Shown piece after piece: positions 44,735-49,843 of a stretch of DNA of 49,843 bases. The DNA lies in assembly GCF_026125825.1 (NCBI RefSeq), contig NZ_JAHCKK010000026.1, positions 1 through 49,843 of the forward strand. The letters are read 5' to 3'. The notes under the pieces were generated by a model. It did no database searches. It saw nothing but the letters and a program-made list of their open reading frames with translations, and had not been told where the DNA came from. The DNA is from Hydrogenophaga sp. GTDB lineage: Bacteria; Pseudomonadota; Gammaproteobacteria; Burkholderiales; Burkholderiaceae_C. How positions within the stretch are numbered: position 1 is the first letter of the stretch; every line of letters begins with the position of its first letter. The position numbers and the translations under genes are program-made.

Positions 44735-46570
44735 TCAGCCGCCCATGCCGGCCAGCAGTTGCTCCAGGTCCTGCAGGGTATTGGCCTCGTGCAGCGGCTT
44801 GTCGTCGCGGATGCGCTGCATGCGGGGAAAACGCAGCGCCACGCCGCTCTTGTGGCGCGAGCTGCGCGCAATGCCCTCGAACGCGAGCTCGAACACCAGC
44901 GTGGGCCGCACACTGCGCACGGGGCCGAACTTCTCCAGAGTGTTCTGGCGGATGACCGCGTCCACCGCCTTGAACTCCTCATCGGTCAGGCCCGAATAGG
45001 CCTTGGTGAACGCCACGAGCTGCAGGCCACCGGGGTCGGCCGGGCGGCGTTGCGCGATGGCTTCGACCACCGCCTGCGCCTCGGCCGCATCCACCGGCGG
45101 GCGGTTCCACACTGCAAAGGTGTAGTCGGTGTAGACCGAGGCGCGGCGCCCGTGGCCGGCCTGGGCGTAGATCAGCACGCCGTCGATGGTCAGCGGGTCG
45201 ATCTTCCATTTCCACCACGCCAGCAGACCCGGGCCCTCGCCGCGCTTCTGCCGTCCTGTGCCGTAAGCGCTTTCGCGGTGCTTGAGCATCAGCCCTTCCA
45301 CGTCCAGCGGGCGCGCCTGCGCGCGCCAGCGCGCCAGCTCGGCCCAGTCTCTGGCTGGTATCAGGGGCGAGAGCCACAGGTGCGGACCAGGGGTGTCGTT
45401 GAGCGCGGCGACCAGGGCCTCCAGGCGCAGGCGGCGTTCGTGCTGCGGTACCTGGCGCAGGTCGTCGTGCCCGGCTTCGAGCAAGTCGTAGGCCATGAAA
45501 CTGACCGGCGCTGCGGCCAGCACCTTGGGGCCCAACGTCTTGCGCCCGATGCGCTGCTGCAGCAGGGCAAACGGCGCAGGCCCCCCCGATCGGTCGCTGC
45601 CGGGAAGCCGGGGCGTGGCCGGCTCGCCGTCGTCCCATACCAGGATCTCGCCGTCCAGCACGGTACCGTCGGGCCATCGCTGTGCGAGCGCCTGCAGCTC
45701 GGGGAAGCGCTCGCTCATCAGTTCTTCGCCGCGAGACCACACCCAGACCTGCCCGGCGCGCTTGACAATCTGGCCCCGGATGCCATCGAATTTCCACTCG
45801 GCCAGCCAGTCGCTCGCGGGGCCTAGGCGGGCTTCCATCGTCTGGGCCGTGCCTGCGCTCGCCATCTCCATGGGCAGGAGATCGTCGCCGGCCTCCGCGT
45901 TGAGCGGACTGGCCAGGAAGAAGGGGTAGGGCAGACTGGGATCGCGGCCCCCCTGGCCCTCGCCGGCCGCTTCGGCTGGCGCGACCAGGGCGCGGTATTG
46001 GGCAGGCGTGGGCAAGCGTTTGCTGTCGGTGAAGCCCATCATGCGCGCGGCCACCAGCTTGGCGTCCAGCCCGGCGTGCAAGGCGATGGCGCGCTGCACC
46101 AGCAGCTTGCTCACCCCCACCCGAAAGCCCCCGCCCACCAGCTTCACCAGCAGGAAGCGCCCGGCGGCGTCGAGTTCGCGCCACCACGCACCCAGGGCCA
46201 TGGCCACGGCCTCGTCCCCCTGTCCACGCAGGGGCAGCAGCCGTTCCTCCATCCACTCGCTCAGCCGTGTCTCCATGCCTTGGGCCTGCTGCGGCAAGGG
46301 CAGCACCAGCGCAATCGTCTCGGCCAGATCGCCCACCGCCTGGTAGCTGGCCTCGAACAACCACTCGGGCAGACCCGAGGCGGCGATGGCCTGCGCGCGC
46401 AATTGCGCCGTCTTGATGAGCTGGCGCGGCTTGCCGCCGGCCAGAAAGTACACGGCCCATGCTGCATCGGCGTCGTCCACTTCAGCCAGGTAGCGTCGCA
46501 ATGCAGCCACCTTGGCGTTGGTCGCGGTGGTCGCGTCCAGTTCGTCGAACAGGGCCGCGAAACGCTTCAT
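44735..46570 (-). CDS. ATP-dependent DNA ligase (cisplatin-response type)
   Basis: 611 residues. An N-terminal DNA-binding region (about 1-200) is followed by the nucleotidyltransferase with the AMP-accepting K260 in EWKFDGIRG. Motif III-like FMAYDLLE, motif IV VEGLMLKH and motif V WWKWKIDPL follow, and an OB-fold C-terminus ends the protein. This is the bacterial ligase group that travels with an MBL exonuclease and often with an Lhr-type helicase and a PdeM nuclease. Its ATG overlaps the exonuclease stop by four bases. The helicase and PdeM genes are not in the window. Confidence 0.93.
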   Translation of the reverse strand: MKRFAALFDELDATTATNAKVAALRRYLAEVDDADAAWAVYFLAGGKPRQLIKTAQLRAQAIAASGLPEWLFEASYQAVGDLAETIALVLPLPQQAQGMETRLSEWMEERLLPLRGQGDEAVAMALGAWWRELDAAGRFLLVKLVGGGFRVGVSKLLVQRAIALHAGLDAKLVAARMMGFTDSKRLPTPAQYRALVAPAEAAGEGQGGRDPSLPYPFFLASPLNAEAGDDLLPMEMASAGTAQTMEARLGPASDWLAEWKFDGIRGQIVKRAGQVWVWSRGEELMSERFPELQALAQRWPDGTVLDGEILVWDDGEPATPRLPGSDRSGGPAPFALLQQRIGRKTLGPKVLAAAPVSFMAYDLLEAGHDDLRQVPQHERRLRLEALVAALNDTPGPHLWLSPLIPARDWAELARWRAQARPLDVEGLMLKHRESAYGTGRQKRGEGPGLLAWWKWKIDPLTIDGVLIYAQAGHGRRASVYTDYTFAVWNRPPVDAAEAQAVVEAIAQRRPADPGGLQLVAFTKAYSGLTDEEFKAVDAVIRQNTLEKFGPVRSVRPTLVFELAFEGIARSSRHKSGVALRFPRMQRIRDDKPLHEANTLQDLEQLLAGMGG

Positions 46571-47592
46571 GCGCCGGCCTCGGTCTCGTCGCCGTACTCG
46601 GTGTCGAAGCTTTCGGCCTGCAGGCCCTGTTCCTGCAGGTAGCGGACCAGCACCGGGACACTGCCGTGCGTGACGATGACGCGCTCCGCCCCGCTGGCAC
46701 CGATGGCGCTGAGCAGGCCGGGCCAGTCGGCGTGGTCGCTGAGCACGAAGCCGCGATCCAGGCCGCCGCGCCGCCGCCAGCCGCGCACCTGCATCCAGCC
46801 GCTGGCAAAGGCGTCGGAAAAATCACCGAAGCGCTTGATCCAGGGGGTGCCCAGCGCCGAGCCCGGGCACAGCACCAATGCGCGGCGCAGGGTGGCGGGG
46901 TCGCTGATCTCGCTCACCTGCAGCGTGTCGGGCAACGGAACGCCGGCCGCGCGGTAGGCGCGGTTCAGCGGCTCCACCGCGCCATGGCACACGATGGGAC
47001 CGATGGAGGCGTCCACCCCGGCAAGAATGCGCTGCGCCTTGCCCAGGCTGTAGCAGGACAGCACGCTGGCGCGGCCGGTGCTGGCGTTGTCCTGCCACCA
47101 GCGGTTGATCTCGCCAAACAACTCGGCATCGGAGCGCCAGCGGTAGATCGGCAGGCCAAAGGTGGACTCGGTGATGAACACGTCGCAACGCACCGGCTCG
47201 AACGGGGCGCAGGTGCGGTCGGGCACGGCACCGGCGGGCGTGGTCCGGTAGTCGCCGCTGGCGACCCAGACGCGCCCCTGGTGCTCCACCCTCACCTGGG
47301 CGGAGCCGAGCACGTGGCCCGCCGGGTGCAGCGAAAGCCGAACGCCGTGGTGCTCCACCGCCTCGCCATAGGCCAGGCCCTGAAGGCGAATGTCCGCCCC
47401 CAGCCGCGAGCGCAGCAAGCCCTCGGACACTGCGGTGGCCAGGTAGTGCGCATGGCCGGTGCGCGCGTGGTCGGCATGGGCGTGCGTGATGACGGCGCGC
47501 TCCACGCGGCGCCAGGGGTCGATGTAGAAATCGCCCGGTGGACAGTACAGCCCCTCGGGCCGCTGGACGATCAGGTCCAAGCCACCCCCCAC
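46567..47592 (-). CDS. Ligase-associated MBL-fold DNA exonuclease
   Basis: 341 residues, metallo-beta-lactamase/beta-CASP fold. The metal-binding H37-A-H39-A-D41-H42 is intact, with further ligands in HPAGHVLGSAQV, ASGDYRTTP, a beta-CASP segment (about 130-270) and FVLSDHADWPGL. It is the known partner of the downstream ligase and is thought to process DNA ends before sealing. The start is GTG 47592 or the TTG four codons later. Upstream is a 105-bp gap to clsB. Confidence 0.9.
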   Translation of the reverse strand: MGGGLDLIVQRPEGLYCPPGDFYIDPWRRVERAVITHAHADHARTGHAHYLATAVSEGLLRSRLGADIRLQGLAYGEAVEHHGVRLSLHPAGHVLGSAQVRVEHQGRVWVASGDYRTTPAGAVPDRTCAPFEPVRCDVFITESTFGLPIYRWRSDAELFGEINRWWQDNASTGRASVLSCYSLGKAQRILAGVDASIGPIVCHGAVEPLNRAYRAAGVPLPDTLQVSEISDPATLRRALVLCPGSALGTPWIKRFGDFSDAFASGWMQVRGWRRRGGLDRGFVLSDHADWPGLLSAIGASGAERVIVTHGSVPVLVRYLQEQGLQAESFDTEYGDETEAGA

Positions 47593-47697
47593 CTCGCCTC
47601 ACGCCACTCGCAACGAGAGCGGCACCCCTCACCAGAGCCACCCAGGGCCGGCCACGCAGAAGGAAAGTCACGCCACGGCGCAGGGGCGAGTTTCATT

Positions 47698-48963
47698 TCA
47701 GTACCGATGACCGGTCACGAACAAGGTCATCCGCATGACGGCAAAGGCAATGCGGTCGAGCTGGCGCTGCACCCAGGGGCGCCGGTTGAGGGCGCTGGCG
47801 TCGATCAACTCGCCGGTGCGTTGCAGCAGCCCGTCGAGATGGGCGTGCAGCAGGCTGGAGAAACGCCGGTCGCTGGTCATCACATTGGCCTCGCGCGCCA
47901 GCAGCATGGACAACGGGTCGAGGTTGGTGGACCCCACGGTGGACCAGCGCCGGTCCACCACGGCGACCTTGGCATGCAAGGCGCTGGGCGCGTACTCGTG
48001 GATCTCGATGCCCGCGTCCACCAGCCGCTGGTACACCGGGCGCGCCGCGCGGTACTGCAGGAAGTGCTCGTAGCGCCCCTGCAGGAGCAGGCGCACGCGC
48101 ACGCCACGGGCGGCGGCCATCGTGAGCGCGCGGCGCAGCTTGCGCCCGGGGATGAAGTAAGCATTGGCGATCACCACTTCCTGCCGCGCCTCGCCAATGG
48201 CTTTCAGGTAAGCACGCTCGATGTCGTGCCGGTGGGTCACGTTGTCGCGCAGCAGCAGCGTGGCGCGCGCCCCATCCACCCCCAGCGGGGACGGCGCAGA
48301 CTCGCCATCGGCGCCCTGCCCTCCCGCGTCCTCCTGCGCCTCGGCCAAGGCTTCGATTTTCTGCAGCAGGCGGGAGAAATCGCCCACCGGGCGCGAGGCC
48401 CGCAGCGCGTCCCAGGCGGCCTTGAACTCCCGCTGGCGCACGCGCCGGGCCGCCAGGGTGCGCCACCAGAGCTGTTCCATGGTGTCCACCATGTCCTCCA
48501 CCAGGGGGCCGGCCACGCGCAGCGCGAAGTCCAGCCGGGGCGCGGTCAGCCGGCCCAGCGCGACGTCGTCCTGGTCGTCGATGATGTTGATGCCGCCACA
48601 GAACCCCACCACCCCATCGACCACGCAAAGCTTGCGGTGCAGCCGACGCCAGTTGCGTGGCGCCAGCAGCCCCAACCGGCCCAGCGGCGCATAGATGCGC
48701 ATCACCACACCGGCCTCGGCAAAGCGGCGCTGCCACTCCTGGGGCACCGCGGGGGTGCCCACGCCATCGATGAGCAGCCGCACCACGACGCCGCGCCGCG
48801 CCGCGCGCTCCAGCGCCTCGGCCACGCCGAGGGCCGAGCCTGCGAACTCGAAGATGTAGGTCTCCAGATGCACCACCATGCGCGCTGCGTCCATCGCTTC
48901 GACGAGCGCGGGAAAAAACTCCGCACCGCCTTGGAGCAACAGCAGCTGGTGGCCCCTTCGCAT
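47698..48963 (-). CDS. clsB: Cardiolipin synthase B-type phospholipase D enzyme
   Basis: 421 residues with two PLD motifs: H109-x-K111-x4-D116 (HRKLCVVDG) and a second HAKVAVVD near residue 332, each followed by the Gly-Gly or Gly-Ser-x-Asn element. There are no clear N-terminal membrane helices, as in ClsB (YbhO). It likely makes cardiolipin from phosphatidylglycerol and another phospholipid. A variable acidic insert (about 205-235) separates the halves. The gene lies 41 bp after a ybhP-like gene, the order found in E. coli ybhP-clsB. Confidence 0.88.
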   Translation of the reverse strand: MRRGHQLLLLQGGAEFFPALVEAMDAARMVVHLETYIFEFAGSALGVAEALERAARRGVVVRLLIDGVGTPAVPQEWQRRFAEAGVVMRIYAPLGRLGLLAPRNWRRLHRKLCVVDGVVGFCGGINIIDDQDDVALGRLTAPRLDFALRVAGPLVEDMVDTMEQLWWRTLAARRVRQREFKAAWDALRASRPVGDFSRLLQKIEALAEAQEDAGGQGADGESAPSPLGVDGARATLLLRDNVTHRHDIERAYLKAIGEARQEVVIANAYFIPGRKLRRALTMAAARGVRVRLLLQGRYEHFLQYRAARPVYQRLVDAGIEIHEYAPSALHAKVAVVDRRWSTVGSTNLDPLSMLLAREANVMTSDRRFSSLLHAHLDGLLQRTGELIDASALNRRPWVQRQLDRIAFAVMRMTLFVTGHRY

Positions 48964-49004
48964 AGATGCGTGCCGCGCGCTTGCCGAACGAAGGGGCGCC
49001 GCGC

Positions 49005-49733
49005 TCACAGTTCGAGCTCGGCGATCAGCGGCAGGTGGTCCGACATGCGCGACCACACCCGGCCGTGCGGCACGTGGGCCGACACCGGCCGCAGGCCGCG
49101 CGCGAAGATGCGGTCCAGGTGCAGGAGCGGCAGTCGCGAGGGATAGGTGGCCAGGCGGATGCCCTCGAAGGTGCGCAGGTCGAGTGCCGCCATGGGACGC
49201 AGCAGTTGTGCACCCCAGTCGTTGAAGTCGCCCGCCACCACCAGCGGCGCGCTTAACGGCACGGCGGTGGCGATGTACTCGCCCAGGCGCTGCACCTGGC
49301 GCTCGCGGCTGGCGTGGATCAGCCCCAGGTGCACCACCACCACATGCACATCGGCACCATCGACCAGCAACTGCACATGCAACAGGCCGCGCTGCTCGAA
49401 GCGATGGTCGGACACGTCGGAGTGCTTGATGTCGATCACCGGCCAGCGCGAGAGCAGTGCGTTGCCGTGTTCGCCATGGCGCGTGATCGCGTTGGTCCGG
49501 TAGACCGATTCGTAACCCTCGGGCGAGAGATAGCCCGCCTGATCGAGTTCGGGCCATCGGGTGAAGTGCTTTTCGAGCTTGCGGTTGTGGCGCCGCACCT
49601 CCTGCAGGCACACAATGTCGGCATCGAACTGCTCCACCGCATGGGCGATGTTGTGGATCTCCAGCCGGCGCCCCGGCCCGATGCCTTGCACGCCTTTGTG
49701 GATGTTGTAGGTCGCGATCCTGACGATGCTCAT
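49005..49733 (-). CDS. Endonuclease/exonuclease/phosphatase-family protein (YbhP-like)
   Basis: 242 residues from ATG 49733. EEP-fold marks are ATYNIHKG near the start, CLQEVRRHN, VVHLGLIHASRERQ, VVAGDFNDWG and the C-terminal SDHLPLIAELEL. These supply the metal and catalytic Asn, Glu, Asp and His residues. The substrate is unknown; E. coli YbhP beside clsB is the closest functional parallel. Its ATG overlaps the stop of the upstream gene (ATGA). Confidence 0.88.
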   Translation of the reverse strand: MSIVRIATYNIHKGVQGIGPGRRLEIHNIAHAVEQFDADIVCLQEVRRHNRKLEKHFTRWPELDQAGYLSPEGYESVYRTNAITRHGEHGNALLSRWPVIDIKHSDVSDHRFEQRGLLHVQLLVDGADVHVVVVHLGLIHASRERQVQRLGEYIATAVPLSAPLVVAGDFNDWGAQLLRPMAALDLRTFEGIRLATYPSRLPLLHLDRIFARGLRPVSAHVPHGRVWSRMSDHLPLIAELEL

Positions 49734-49843
49734 GGGCAAATCATGCCACCAAGGCGCGGCAGCCAGCCAATGGCCTCGGCGTTGGATGGGGAGAAGCAGC
49801 GCTCGGCGGCCTGCGTCCAGGGAAGCCACACCTGGCTGCGGTG
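49730..49843 (-). CDS. C-terminal end of a probable NUDIX hydrolase
   Basis: Only the last 37 codons are in the window. The tail reads QVWLPWTQAAERCFSPSNAEA and then IGWLPRLG before the stop at 49730. The W-L-P-W..A......S.SN..AI pattern resembles the end of NudB-like NUDIX enzymes, but the catalytic box is outside. The TGA overlaps the ATG of the YbhP-like gene, so the three minus-strand genes look like one operon. Confidence 0.5.
   Translation of the reverse strand, partial: HRSQVWLPWTQAAERCFSPSNAEAIGWLPRLGGMICP

Overview
The window is high-GC bacterial chromosome, densely coding on both strands. Gene content and order point to a betaproteobacterium of the Comamonadaceae (Hydrogenophaga/Acidovorax/Variovorax-like). 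The pointers are a box-type benzoate cluster, a formate dehydrogenase cluster with DUF3305/DUF3306 genes, the gpmA-ctpA-moeB and yibN-grxC-secB-gpsA neighbourhoods, DUF3460 and DUF3185 genes, and a short GC-rich intergenic repeat typical of the family. The taxonomic call is inference from content, not from a marker-gene search. I see no insertion sequence, prophage, CRISPR array, tRNA or rRNA.

Region 1 (1-11460) is a formate dehydrogenase locus. On the minus strand lie the small Tat protein, fdhA and the start of fdhB, which runs off the left edge. Facing away is a two-component system: a sigma-54-dependent response regulator and a Cache/HAMP histidine kinase. A near-consensus -24/-12 promoter precedes the fdh genes, and two perfect inverted repeats sit 75-170 bp upstream of it, so the divergent regulator is the obvious candidate activator. 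A second minus-strand operon (DUF3305, DUF3306, a 700-residue poly-[4Fe-4S] protein, a TorD-like chaperone) encodes likely maturation or electron-transfer accessories.

Region 2 (11660-20770) is the aerobic benzoyl-CoA (box) pathway: boxR-boxC-boxB-boxA on the minus strand, and boxD-bclA divergent on the plus strand. BclA activates benzoate, BoxAB epoxidises the ring, BoxC opens it releasing formate, and BoxD oxidises the semialdehyde. TGCA-N6-TGCA sites lie at both the boxC and boxD/boxR promoters and probably bind BoxR. Since BoxC yields formate, the adjacent formate dehydrogenase locus may be functionally linked.

Region 3 (20780-40480) is housekeeping: apbC, metG, a DUF1275 membrane protein, a BamE-like lipoprotein, a SulP transporter, DUF3460, scpA, NAD synthesis (nadB facing nadA-nadC), panB-panC, a DUF1272 zinc protein, gpsA/secB/grxC/yibN, then gpmA-ctpA-moeB, a secreted thermonuclease and DUF3185.

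Region 4 (40790-49843) has a flavin/pterin and DNA-repair flavour. It holds a RibH2-type lumazine synthase behind an FMN riboswitch, a DUF429 protein, an EamA transporter, folE in an operon with a BLUF photoreceptor, an ATP-dependent DNA ligase overlapping its MBL-fold exonuclease, and a ybhP-clsB pair preceded by the tail of a probable NUDIX gene.

A dispersed intergenic repeat (five clear copies and one doubtful) sits between unrelated genes across the window. I did not find a clearly new multi-gene system. The best leads are the box-formate linkage, the sigma-54 control region, the poly-ferredoxin/DUF3305/DUF3306 module, the folE-BLUF operon and the repeat family.
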